Shown piece after piece: positions 52,845-61,510 of a stretch of 64,000 nucleotides of DNA. The position numbers were made by a program, and so were the translations under genes. Below the pieces are notes generated by a model. The model was not told where the DNA came from and ran no database searches. It saw nothing but the letters and a program-made list of their open reading frames with translations. How positions within the stretch are numbered: position 1 is the stretch's first letter; each line of letters opens with the position of its first letter. This stretch comes from Allomuricauda sp. (GTDB taxonomy: Bacteria > Bacteroidota > Bacteroidia > Flavobacteriales > Flavobacteriaceae): positions 1 to 64,000 of the forward strand of contig NZ_PABT01000035.1 in the NCBI RefSeq assembly GCF_002699205.1, read 5' to 3'.

Positions 52845-54155
52845 ATGGACATGAAAAATCAAATAAGCCTGTTGCTCTTAATTTTAGGGAGTTTTGTTTG
52901 CGGAAACGCCCAAGAAATTTTAACTGTTGAGGAAGCGGTAAAGATTGCCCTGGAAAACAACTACCAAATAAAAACCGCCCGAAATGAACTAAGAATTGAC
53001 GAAACAGGGGTTAGTGCAGGCCAAGCTGGAATGTTGCCCCAAATCGATCTTACCCTTCAGGATGACAACAGTGTCCAAAACCTCTCCCAAGTTCGGTCGG
53101 ATGGAACAGAAGTTGAACAAGATAACGCCAAAAACAATAGTTTGGACTATGGTGTTGCCCTGGAATGGACAATTTTTGATGGCCTAAAGATGTTCGCCAA
53201 ACACGAACAACTTAAAGAGATAAAAAAACTAGGGGAAGCTGAACTAAAACAGACAATATTGAGCAAGGTTGGCGAGGTAATGACAACGTACTACAACCTA
53301 GTTCAGCAACAACAACAATTGGCGGCACTCGATAGTACACTACTTATCAGTGAACAGCGGGTCGAATTGGCCCAAAACAGGTTTATTATTGGAAAAGCCT
53401 CCAAATTGGAAGTGTTGAATGCCCAAGTTGACCTTAATACGGACAAAACAGAAATGCAGCGCCAACAAGAACTGTTCAAAAACACCAAAATACTTTTGAA
53501 CGAGCAACTGGCAAGAGACCTGAAAATTGACTTTAAAGTTATACCTGAAATTTTTGTCGACCAAAACCTCAACCTTGAAGAGCTCGAGAACAAGGTCATT
53601 GAGGAAAATCCACAATTACAGGCAGAAAAAATCAATAAAAGAATCAGTGAACTGGCACTTAAACAAATCAAGGCGGACCGCTACCCATCCATTTATGTTA
53701 CCACCGGCTACGATGTGGGCCGTTCCGAATCCAGCTTGGGCTTTACCACAAGCTCCAATTCCAATGGGTTTAGCTATGGTTTTGGGGCATCATTGAATCT
53801 TTTTGATGGGTTTAACCAGAACAGAAATGAAAAAATGAGCAAGATTGCCCTGGAAAATGCTGATATCGCCATTGAGGAACAAAAGCAAGCTTTGACTTCT
53901 TTGGTGAACACCACCTATCAGACATATTTGACCAACATTAGCCTAATGGAGCTGGAAGAAAAAAATGAATTGATAGCAAAAGAAAACCTCGATATTACGG
54001 TTGAAAAATACCGGATCGGGATAATACCCACCATAGAGTTCCGTACAGCGCAGTTAAATTATATCAATGCCAGGGTTCGCAACAGTAATGCCAAATATCA
54101 AGCTAAGGTCTCCGAAATAATTTTAAAGCAATTGGCCGGAAATCTTCAGATCTAA
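52845..54155 (+). CDS. TolC-family outer-membrane efflux protein
   Basis: A 436-residue channel protein with signal peptide (LLLLILGSFVCGNA) and two TolC-like helical repeats: LTVEEAVKIALENNYQIKTA and the second around NRFIIGKASKLEVLNAQVDL, with a repeated copy near the end, EKYRIGIIPTIEFRTAQLNY. It starts one base after the permease stop codon and completes a tripartite pump with the two upstream genes. Confidence 0.95.
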   Translation: MDMKNQISLLLLILGSFVCGNAQEILTVEEAVKIALENNYQIKTARNELRIDETGVSAGQAGMLPQIDLTLQDDNSVQNLSQVRSDGTEVEQDNAKNNSLDYGVALEWTIFDGLKMFAKHEQLKEIKKLGEAELKQTILSKVGEVMTTYYNLVQQQQQLAALDSTLLISEQRVELAQNRFIIGKASKLEVLNAQVDLNTDKTEMQRQQELFKNTKILLNEQLARDLKIDFKVIPEIFVDQNLNLEELENKVIEENPQLQAEKINKRISELALKQIKADRYPSIYVTTGYDVGRSESSLGFTTSSNSNGFSYGFGASLNLFDGFNQNRNEKMSKIALENADIAIEEQKQALTSLVNTTYQTYLTNISLMELEEKNELIAKENLDITVEKYRIGIIPTIEFRTAQLNYINARVRNSNAKYQAKVSEIILKQLAGNLQI

Positions 54156-54205
54156 AATTTATTACCGACACTATCACGTTTCCAGATTAACATTATTGGT
54201 ATGCT

Positions 54206-55213
54206 TTATATCACCTGGAACCCGTGCGCATATGGGTCATCATCATCTATAATGATATTGTTGTATCCCGTTACCTGTGCCCACCCTTGAATACTGGGAA
54301 CAATGGCCAGTTTTCCGTCCAAAACCGTTTCCTCCTCCACCTTGCCCACAAACGTGCTGCCAATAAAACTTTCATGAACAAAGGATTCGCCCAACTTCAA
54401 CTTTCCTTTGGCATACAATTGCGCCATTCTTGCCGATGTCCCGGTTCCGCAAGGAGAACGATCTATGGCCTTTTCTCCATAAAACACCGCATTTCTACCG
54501 GAAGATGATGGATCTAATGGTTCACCCGTCCACATCATATGGCTTACATCCCTAATTGTCGGGTTTTCTGGATGAACAAAGAGGTCGGGGTATTTATCAT
54601 TGATGGCCCTTCGAACCACTTGTGAAAATTGAATTATCTGGCTGGCCGTAAAATCTTGCACCCCTGAAAAATTTGGTTGCGGATCTACAATGGCATAAAA
54701 ATTCCCCCCGTAGGCGACATCAAAGGTCAACTCACCGAGTTCGGGGCATTCAATCGTCAAATTTTCGGCAGCTAAATACGATTTTACGTTCACCAACTTT
54801 ACCCAATCCACCTTTTTCCCTGTTTGACCGTATGCTATTTCCACCAATCCTGCGGGGGCCTCCATACGGACTTTTCCAGGTACCCGGGGTTCAATCAGAC
54901 CCTCTTCAATGGCGACCGTAATGGTTCCAATTGTTCCGTGGCCACACATGGGCAAACAACCCGATGTCTCGATAAAGAGTATCGCAAAATCATTTTCTGG
55001 ATCATGGGGGGGCAGTAAAATACTACCACTCATCATATCATGGCCTCTTGGTTCAAACATCAACCCTCTTCTGATCCAATCGTATTCCCTCAAAAAATGC
55101 TGACGTTTTTCACTCATGTCCCTGCCCACCAAATTGGGTCCTCCTCCAGCAACTACTCTCACCGGGTTTCCACAGGTATGGGCATCTACGCAAAAAAATG
55201 TTTTTCTGGCCAC
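54206..55213 (-). CDS. 4-hydroxyproline 2-epimerase (proline racemase family)
   Basis: A 335-residue enzyme that converts trans-4-hydroxy-L-proline into cis-4-hydroxy-D-proline. Both catalytic cysteines are present: Cys90 in LPMCGHGTIG and Cys255 in DRSPCGTGTSAR, which distinguishes true epimerases from the Thr-containing dehydratases of the family. HTCGNPVRVVAGGGP opens the N-terminal lobe. The start codon is GTG, three bases after the upstream gene ends. Last gene of the hydroxyproline operon. Confidence 0.92.
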   Translation of the reverse strand: MARKTFFCVDAHTCGNPVRVVAGGGPNLVGRDMSEKRQHFLREYDWIRRGLMFEPRGHDMMSGSILLPPHDPENDFAILFIETSGCLPMCGHGTIGTITVAIEEGLIEPRVPGKVRMEAPAGLVEIAYGQTGKKVDWVKLVNVKSYLAAENLTIECPELGELTFDVAYGGNFYAIVDPQPNFSGVQDFTASQIIQFSQVVRRAINDKYPDLFVHPENPTIRDVSHMMWTGEPLDPSSSGRNAVFYGEKAIDRSPCGTGTSARMAQLYAKGKLKLGESFVHESFIGSTFVGKVEEETVLDGKLAIVPSIQGWAQVTGYNNIIIDDDDPYAHGFQVI

Positions 55214-55216
55214 TCG

Positions 55217-56740
55217 CTATTTTCTTAAATGTCCCGGTAACAATTCCGTTGGAAAAGATTGATAGGCTATTGGCCTGACCCAACGCTTGATGGAATGGGT
55301 TCCCACCGCGGTAAATCTAGAATCCGTGGATGCTGGATAAGGTCCTCCGTGCTGCATGGACGGACATACTTCCACGCCTGTTGGCACTCCATTATAAATG
55401 ATTCTTCCCACTCTATTTTGAAGGGAATCAACAATCTCAGCAAGATTTAAATCATCGTCCTCTTCAGCAATCAACGTTCCCGTCAATTGACCTTCCAATC
55501 CATCTATAATCTGGATCAATTCCTCTTCATCCTTACATTGTACCACTATGGAGAATGGCCCAAAAACCTCTTGGTGCATCTTCGGGTTCTTCAAAAATGC
55601 CTCTCCTGAAACAGTGGCAATGACCGAAGCCACTTCATTTGCGTCCAAATTACCTTTATATTTTCCAACAACTTCAACTCCATCTTGAGAGGTAACATCC
55701 CCCCCTTTGGTCTCGTAACCTTTTTTAATGTTAGGGTGCAGCATGGTCTGTGGGGCTATGGCAACGGTTTCCTTGGCCAACTCTTGTACAAAAGCCGCCG
55801 TACTTTCACCTTTCACCGTTAACAAAAGTCCCGGGTTGGTACAAAACTGACCTGTGCCCAATGTGATGGAACCTGCATAGGTCTTTGCCAATTCACTTCC
55901 ACGTTTGGAAATTGCTTTTGGTGACATGACCACTGGATTGATACTTCCCATTTCGGCAAAAACTGGTATTGGTTCTTCCCGTTTGGCAGCAAGGTCAAAA
56001 AGTGCTCTCCCTCCCCCAATACTACCTGTAAAACCAACTGCTTTTACCTTTGGGTGGTTCACTAAATCAATACCGGCTTGCACATTTCCGTTAATACTGG
56101 AAAACACACCTTTGGGCATTCCCGTTTTCTCAGCTGCTTTTACAATGGCCGAGGCCACCAACTCATTGGTACCCGCATGCATGGGATGTGCCTTTACGAT
56201 CACTGGACAACCTGCGGCCAAGGCACTTGCCGTATCTCCTCCCGCCGTGGAGTAGGCCAACGGAAAATTACTGGCACCGAAAACAGCTACGGGACCCAAG
56301 GGGATCATGGTTTTTCTCAAATCAACCTTAGGTATCGGTTTTCTATCCGGTTGAGCTGCATCAAAGGTGTTTTCCCGCCAATCATCGTTGGATACCAGTT
56401 CCGCAAACGAGCGCAATTGGAATACGGTTCTTCCCCTTTCTCCGATTGCCCTTCCCTCGGGCAATCCGGATTCCAACATATACATATCCAAAAGCTCCTG
56501 GTCCAAGGCCAAGATCTCATCCGCAATGGTATTCAGAAATTCCGCCCTATGTTTCCCCGGTATTCTTCTGTATGTTTTAAATGCCTTCCAGGCAAGTTCA
56601 CCAGCACTGATTATTTCTTCTTTTGTAGCTTCAATAAACACCGTTGGGTTGTGTACGTTCTCCTTTGGGTTTATCGTTTGGAACTGAACCGATCCATCGG
56701 CCTTAAATTCTCCTCCAATACAGTTTTTACCAGTAATCAT
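55217..56740 (-). CDS. Alpha-ketoglutarate semialdehyde dehydrogenase
   Basis: A 507-residue aldehyde dehydrogenase of the 2,5-dioxovalerate dehydrogenase class, oxidising alpha-ketoglutarate semialdehyde to 2-oxoglutarate. Catalytic Cys300 is in GTGQFCTNPG and general-base Glu263 in PVFAEMGSINPV; the cofactor loop is GFTGSIGGGRALF. The RTVFQLRSFA start region and the PSMQHGGPYPAST end block are typical for this class. It is packed between the deaminase (2-bp gap) and the epimerase, and provides the last step of hydroxyproline breakdown. Confidence 0.92.
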   Translation of the reverse strand: MITGKNCIGGEFKADGSVQFQTINPKENVHNPTVFIEATKEEIISAGELAWKAFKTYRRIPGKHRAEFLNTIADEILALDQELLDMYMLESGLPEGRAIGERGRTVFQLRSFAELVSNDDWRENTFDAAQPDRKPIPKVDLRKTMIPLGPVAVFGASNFPLAYSTAGGDTASALAAGCPVIVKAHPMHAGTNELVASAIVKAAEKTGMPKGVFSSINGNVQAGIDLVNHPKVKAVGFTGSIGGGRALFDLAAKREEPIPVFAEMGSINPVVMSPKAISKRGSELAKTYAGSITLGTGQFCTNPGLLLTVKGESTAAFVQELAKETVAIAPQTMLHPNIKKGYETKGGDVTSQDGVEVVGKYKGNLDANEVASVIATVSGEAFLKNPKMHQEVFGPFSIVVQCKDEEELIQIIDGLEGQLTGTLIAEEDDDLNLAEIVDSLQNRVGRIIYNGVPTGVEVCPSMQHGGPYPASTDSRFTAVGTHSIKRWVRPIAYQSFPTELLPGHLRK

Positions 56741-56742
56741 AC

Positions 56743-57660
56743 CTATCTATTTATGTTTTTATAATCCGGAAGGTCCGGTCTATTTTTCATGGCTTCTTCA
56801 ATAACTTTGGTCACCCGCTTTCGCTCCGCTCCTTGCAAAGGTAATCTTGGGGGGCGTACATGTTCCGTTCCAATTCCTGTGGCAACCTCTGCCAATTTTA
56901 TGTTCTGCACCAATTGTGGACTAATGTCCAGCTCCAAAAGCGGCATGAACCATTTGTATATCTTCAACGCCTCTTGGATTCTGCCGGCCTTTACCAATTC
57001 GTATATGGCAACGGTTTCGGCTGGGAAGGCACAAACCAAACCGGCAACCCAACCCACTGCCCCAATGACCAGGCTCTCCAACCCAAGGGTATCCACGCCT
57101 GTGAACACTTTTACTCTATCCCCAAATTTATTCTGAATTCGGATAACATTGGTAATATCCCGTGTAGATTCTTTTATGGCTTCAATGTTTTCACATTCAA
57201 TAAGCTCTTCCAGCATATCCAATGTTACCTCAATCTTGTAATCAACAGGGTTGTTATATAGCATGATGGGCAACGAAGTACTTTTTGCCACTGCCTTAAA
57301 ATAGGCCACTGTTTCATAATCGGTGGCTTTGTACCTCATTGGCGGTAGCAACATCAATCCATGCGCTCCAACTTTCTCCGCTTTTTGGGCAGCTTCAATA
57401 GCACCTTTGGTACTTTGTTCCGCCACATTCATTATTACAGGAATTTTTCCTTCTGCCAGTTCCAAGGATTTCTTGATCAACGTTTCTTTTTCATCTTGCT
57501 CCAAGGTACTGGCCTCACCCAATGTTCCTCCCAAGATAATACCATGTACCCCGGCATCAATCTGTGCTTTGATATTTTTTTCGAACATAACAAGATCCAA
57601 GGTATCGTCACTCTTAAACTTTGTTGTTACAGCCGGCATTACGCCTTCCCATTTCACCAT
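56743..57660 (-). CDS. DapA/DHDPS-family lyase, probable pyrroline-4-hydroxy-2-carboxylate deaminase
   Basis: A 305-residue class I aldolase-fold enzyme. Schiff-base Lys163 is in EAIKESTRDITN and the catalytic Tyr135 in MLYNNPVDYK; GGTLGEASTL is the substrate-carboxylate loop. Dihydrodipicolinate synthase itself is unlikely because of the context: it is followed by alpha-ketoglutarate semialdehyde dehydrogenase and hydroxyproline epimerase, so the reaction is most likely the deamination of 1-pyrroline-4-hydroxy-2-carboxylate to alpha-ketoglutarate semialdehyde. First gene of the operon. Confidence 0.88.
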   Translation of the reverse strand: MVKWEGVMPAVTTKFKSDDTLDLVMFEKNIKAQIDAGVHGIILGGTLGEASTLEQDEKETLIKKSLELAEGKIPVIMNVAEQSTKGAIEAAQKAEKVGAHGLMLLPPMRYKATDYETVAYFKAVAKSTSLPIMLYNNPVDYKIEVTLDMLEELIECENIEAIKESTRDITNVIRIQNKFGDRVKVFTGVDTLGLESLVIGAVGWVAGLVCAFPAETVAIYELVKAGRIQEALKIYKWFMPLLELDISPQLVQNIKLAEVATGIGTEHVRPPRLPLQGAERKRVTKVIEEAMKNRPDLPDYKNINR

Positions 57661-57687
57661 AATACTTCTAATTATTTAAGCATAAAA

Positions 57688-57791
57688 GTACAAAGAGTCC
57701 TTAGTAATCTTTTGTACAATTATTAACCCATTATGATACTATATTACCTTATTTTAGCATAAATATTACTTTTTGAAATAATTTTAGCATA
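57688..57791. promoter_or_regulatory. Divergent control region of the hydroxyproline operon and its AraC regulator
   Basis: TTTTAGCATA occurs twice exactly 30 bp apart (57752-57761 and 57782-57791, the latter touching the AraC ATG), and AAGCATA occurs again at 57678-57684 nearer to the operon. An inverted repeat GTACAAAGA / TCTTTTGTAC spans 57688-57717. The direct repeats look like AraC-type half-sites spaced by whole helical turns. Confidence 0.45.
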
Positions 57792-57792
57792 C

Positions 57793-58635
57793 ATGAAGGT
57801 CCTTCCCTTTAAAATCCCCAAACCAAAGAACGAAGCGCTCGTCTATCAAATTGACAGGGAACAGGTGTTTTATGATCAATTGCACCAGCACAAGGAAATT
57901 CAAATAAGCTATGTGGAAAAAGGCTCGGGCTCCCTCATTGTGGGAGATCGTATAAATGAGTACCGGGCCGGGGATATTTTGGTGATCGGTAGTTTTGTTC
58001 CCCATGTGTTCCGGAGTGATACCCAGATCAAAGAAACATCCTTGATGCATACCTTATTCTTTGACCAAAATTCCTTCGGAAAGGAATTTTTCCAACTTAC
58101 GGATTTATCATCCATCCAAAGTTTCTTTAAAAAATCCGAATTTGGGATGCTTGTCCTTTCAAGAAAAAATAAGATTATTCCATTGTTCCTTGCCTTGTCC
58201 AATCAGAACAAAGTGGAACAAATAGCATCGCTGTTGATGATCATCAATCAAATCAATGCATCGAAAACCAGTCCCCTATCTTCCTTTGTTTACCGCAAAT
58301 CCTTTACGGATGATGAAGGGAAGCGGATGGGCAAAGTTTACGATTATGCCATGGAACACTATCAAGAGTCCATTACTTTGGATGAAATAGCGGAAAAAGC
58401 CAACATGAGCAAAAATGCATTTTGCCGATATTTTAAAAAGCGTACCAACAAGACCTTTTTTCAATTTTTGATTGAAATACGTATAGAAAATGCGTGCAAG
58501 CTCCTATTAAAAAATCCCGAACTCTCCATTGCCACGATCGCCGAGCAATGCGGGTTCAACAATATTGCCAATTTCAACCGCAAGTTCAAAGCGTTCAAGC
58601 ATTGTACCCCGACACAATACCGGAATCAATTTTAA
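57793..58635 (+). CDS. AraC-family transcriptional regulator
   Basis: A 280-residue regulator: N-terminal cupin sensor (about 10-110, IQISYVEKGSGSLIVGDRIN and GSFVPHVFRSD) and two C-terminal helix-turn-helices (about 180-280, ITLDEIAEKANMSKNAFCRY and IATIAEQCGFNNIANFNRKF). It is divergent from the hydroxyproline operon, 132 bp away, and probably senses hydroxyproline or an intermediate and activates that operon. Confidence 0.93.
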   Translation: MKVLPFKIPKPKNEALVYQIDREQVFYDQLHQHKEIQISYVEKGSGSLIVGDRINEYRAGDILVIGSFVPHVFRSDTQIKETSLMHTLFFDQNSFGKEFFQLTDLSSIQSFFKKSEFGMLVLSRKNKIIPLFLALSNQNKVEQIASLLMIINQINASKTSPLSSFVYRKSFTDDEGKRMGKVYDYAMEHYQESITLDEIAEKANMSKNAFCRYFKKRTNKTFFQFLIEIRIENACKLLLKNPELSIATIAEQCGFNNIANFNRKFKAFKHCTPTQYRNQF

Positions 58636-58705
58636 TGCAAATGCACTTAGTTTTGGATGCTGGAAACTTTATCCATAATTTCAATCACTATTCAGAATTC
58701 ACAGT

Positions 58706-60082
58706 TTGTACACCATAGTTGACATAGAAACCACAGGAAACGGAATCAAGGGCAATAAGATTACGGAGATTTCCATTTTTAAATACGATGGCAAACAGAT
58801 TGTCGACGAATTCACATCATTGGTCAATCCACAAAGTCCCATCCCCTATTTTATTACCGGGCTAACAGGGATTGACGACCAAATGGTGAGAAATGCACCA
58901 ACCTTCCAAGAAATAGCGGATACCGTTCAGAACATTACGGAAGGATGCATTTTTGTGGCCCACTCCGTTAATTTTGATTATGGCGTCATCAAAGAAGAGT
59001 TTAGGCAGATCGGCATCGACTTTAACCGAAAAAAACTATGTACGGTACGCTTGTCCCGCATATTGATACCTGGTCTCCGGTCCTATAGTTTGGGAAAACT
59101 GTGTTCTGCAGTGGAGATCCCCTTGGTAGATCGCCACCGCGCCCGAGGTGATGCCCACGCCACCGTGCTTTTATTTGAAAAGTTGATTCGAGACCCAAAT
59201 GCCGAGTCAATTTTAAAAAAATTCCTGAACGCCCGTAGCCAAGAGGCCACGTTACCACCCCATTTGCCAAAATCGGTCTTTGATGCTATTCCCAGTAAAC
59301 CGGGTATCTACTATTTCAAGAATCAAAAAGGAGAAATAATATATGTGGGAAAAGCCATTGACCTAAAAAAAAGGGTGCTCGGACATTTTTACGATAAAAG
59401 CCGGAAAGAAATCCAAATGTGCAGTGAGACCGCAGACATTGATTTTAAGCTAGCTGGAAGTGAACTGGTTGCCCTGCTTATGGAATCCGCTGAGATCAAA
59501 CGACTTTTTCCACCATACAACCGAGCCCAAAAAAGAACGGTGAAACAATATGCCATTTTTTCCTATGAGGATAGAAACGGTATTATGCACCTTGCCTACA
59601 ATACCATTAAGGGCGCACCAAGCCCTTTGAAAATTTTCCATAACCAAACTGCGTGCAGGGCTTATCTGGAAGATATTTGCAAAAGCTTTTCCCTATGCCC
59701 CAAATACTGTCATTTGCAGCAGACGAATGCTGCTTGTTCCCATCACCAAATAAACACATGCGAAGGAATCTGTAGGGGTGAAGAATCCATATCCACTTAT
59801 AACAAAAAGGTGGATGTAGCCATTGCCCACATGAAAATGCTGGCTTCGGAAGTCAGGGTCATCAAGGAAAAAGGCAGGGACGATACCGAAACTGCGGTTA
59901 TTTTAATTGTGGACGGCATCTACAAAGGGTTTGGTTTTATTGATAATGACATCGAAATATCCAATCTAGAGGATGTGGAGGCATTTATTACACCGCAGAA
60001 ACATACAATGGAAACCGATAGTATTCTAACCCAATATCTTTTGAAGCACACGGAATCCATGGTATTGCATATACCTGCATAA
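58706..60082 (+). CDS. Exonuclease (DnaQ-like) fused to GIY-YIG nuclease, UvrC/Cho-like
   Basis: A 458-residue DNA-processing protein with two nuclease modules. Residues 1-170 form a DEDDh exonuclease (IVDIETTG, GLTGIDDQMV, HSVNFDY, HRARGDAHATVLLF). Residues about 195-285 form a GIY-YIG domain (KPGIYYFKNQKGEIIYVGKA) followed by a UvrC-like Cys-rich segment (SLCPKYCH..., CEGICRG). The start is TTG at 58706; no in-frame ATG exists upstream before the AraC gene. This fusion is known from actinobacteria and Bacteroidota; it may incise lesions as Cho does and trim the ends. Confidence 0.9.
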   Translation: MYTIVDIETTGNGIKGNKITEISIFKYDGKQIVDEFTSLVNPQSPIPYFITGLTGIDDQMVRNAPTFQEIADTVQNITEGCIFVAHSVNFDYGVIKEEFRQIGIDFNRKKLCTVRLSRILIPGLRSYSLGKLCSAVEIPLVDRHRARGDAHATVLLFEKLIRDPNAESILKKFLNARSQEATLPPHLPKSVFDAIPSKPGIYYFKNQKGEIIYVGKAIDLKKRVLGHFYDKSRKEIQMCSETADIDFKLAGSELVALLMESAEIKRLFPPYNRAQKRTVKQYAIFSYEDRNGIMHLAYNTIKGAPSPLKIFHNQTACRAYLEDICKSFSLCPKYCHLQQTNAACSHHQINTCEGICRGEESISTYNKKVDVAIAHMKMLASEVRVIKEKGRDDTETAVILIVDGIYKGFGFIDNDIEISNLEDVEAFITPQKHTMETDSILTQYLLKHTESMVLHIPA

Positions 60083-60092
60083 AATAAAAATA

Positions 60093-60106
60093 CCCCCTAT
60101 CGGGGG
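60093..60106. terminator. Bidirectional hairpin between convergent genes
   Basis: CCCCC-TATC-GGGGG with ATTTT on the right and AAAATAAAAA on the left. It separates the rightward nuclease gene and leftward aceA and fits a two-way terminator. Confidence 0.75.
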
Positions 60107-60146
60107 CATTTTCCATGAACAAATAACTACAGGTTGATATAAAACG

Positions 60147-61427
60147 TTATTTGAACTGAGCTGTTTCCGTACTGTCTTTCATGGCCATGGTACTGGCTTT
60201 TCCGGCAGTGACCACGTTCTGCACCATATCAAAATAGGATGTTCCCACAAATCCTTGGTGCTTTACGGCTTTGAATCCATCCTTTTGCAAAGCAAACTCA
60301 CGCTCCTGTAATTCGGAATACCCTGCCATTCCTCTTTCCTTATACGATTTGGAAAGCTCGAACATACTGGTGTTCAATGCATGGAATCCCGCAAGGGTGA
60401 TAAATTGGAATTTGTAACCCATGGCTGCCAGTTCTTCCCTGAAATTCTCCATCTCCTTCACCGTCAATTTGGCGGCCCAATTAAATGATGGTGAACAGTT
60501 ATAGGCCAACATTTTATTTGGGTATTTACTATGTATCCCATCAGCAAACTTACGTGCCTGTTCCAAATCCGGATTGGAGGTCTCCAACCAAATAAGGTCT
60601 GCAAAGGGAGCATAGCTCAATCCGCGGTCTATACCTTGTTCCAAACCATTTTTTACATAAAAGAAACCTTCGGGAGAGCGTTCCCCGGTCAAAAACTTAT
60701 GATCACGTTCATCAATATCGCTGGTCAAAAGACTTGCCGCATCGGCATCGGTACGTGCAATAATAACGGTTGGCACCCCCATTACATCGGCCGCTAGCCT
60801 GGCAGCTATCAGTTTATTGATGGCTTCTTGGGTGGGCACCAACACTTTTCCTCCCAAGTGACCACATTTTTTTGCGGAACTCAACTGATCTTCAAAATGG
60901 ACTCCGGAGGCTCCATTCTCTATCATGGATTTCATCAATTCATAGGCATTGAGATTACCCCCAAAACCCGCTTCCGCGTCGGCGACTATGGGTACCAAAT
61001 AGTCCTTTTTTTCTTTGATGCCGTTCACAGTTTGAATCTGATCGGCACGTAAAAGGGCATTGTTGATTCGTTTTACCACCATGGGTACACTATTGGCAGG
61101 GTATAGCGATTGATCGGGATACATCTCCCCGGATAGGTTGGCATCTGCCGCAACTTGCCATCCACTGAGGTAAATGGCATCCAGACCAGCCTCCACCTCT
61201 TGTATGGCCTGGTTACCCGTCAAAGCTCCCAAACCGGCCACAAAATCTTGGGTGTTCAATTTTTTCCAGAGCTTTTCAGCTCCTATTCTTGCGATGGAAT
61301 GATCGATCTCATAAGAGCCTCGAAGTTTGATAACTTCTTCTGCGGTATAAGGGCGTTCCACACCCTTCCATCTGGTGTTAACGGTCCAATCTGTTACCAA
61401 TGCTTGAATTTTCTCCTTTTTTTCCAT
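60147..61427 (-). CDS. aceA: Isocitrate lyase
   Basis: A 426-residue enzyme that splits isocitrate into glyoxylate and succinate, the first step of the glyoxylate shunt. The signature KKCGHL with catalytic Cys188 is in [13 protein letters not shown]; metal and substrate residues are in [10 protein letters not shown] and the YNCSPSFNW loop. Full length and no signal peptide. It lies 83 bp after aceB on the same strand and is probably cotranscribed; a GTTCGC element at 61467-61472 precedes it. Confidence 0.97.
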   Translation of the reverse strand: MEKKEKIQALVTDWTVNTRWKGVERPYTAEEVIKLRGSYEIDHSIARIGAEKLWKKLNTQDFVAGLGALTGNQAIQEVEAGLDAIYLSGWQVAADANLSGEMYPDQSLYPANSVPMVVKRINNALLRADQIQTVNGIKEKKDYLVPIVADAEAGFGGNLNAYELMKSMIENGASGVHFEDQLSSAKKCGHLGGKVLVPTQEAINKLIAARLAADVMGVPTVIIARTDADAASLLTSDIDERDHKFLTGERSPEGFFYVKNGLEQGIDRGLSYAPFADLIWLETSNPDLEQARKFADGIHSKYPNKMLAYNCSPSFNWAAKLTVKEMENFREELAAMGYKFQFITLAGFHALNTSMFELSKSYKERGMAGYSELQEREFALQKDGFKAVKHQGFVGTSYFDMVQNVVTAGKASTMAMKDSTETAQFK

Positions 61428-61510
61428 AATTTTATAATTCGAAATTTGACTTGAATCCCATGTAATGTTCGCGCATTCTTGGGATTTTTTTTATTGATAT
61501 TGCTTTTTGA

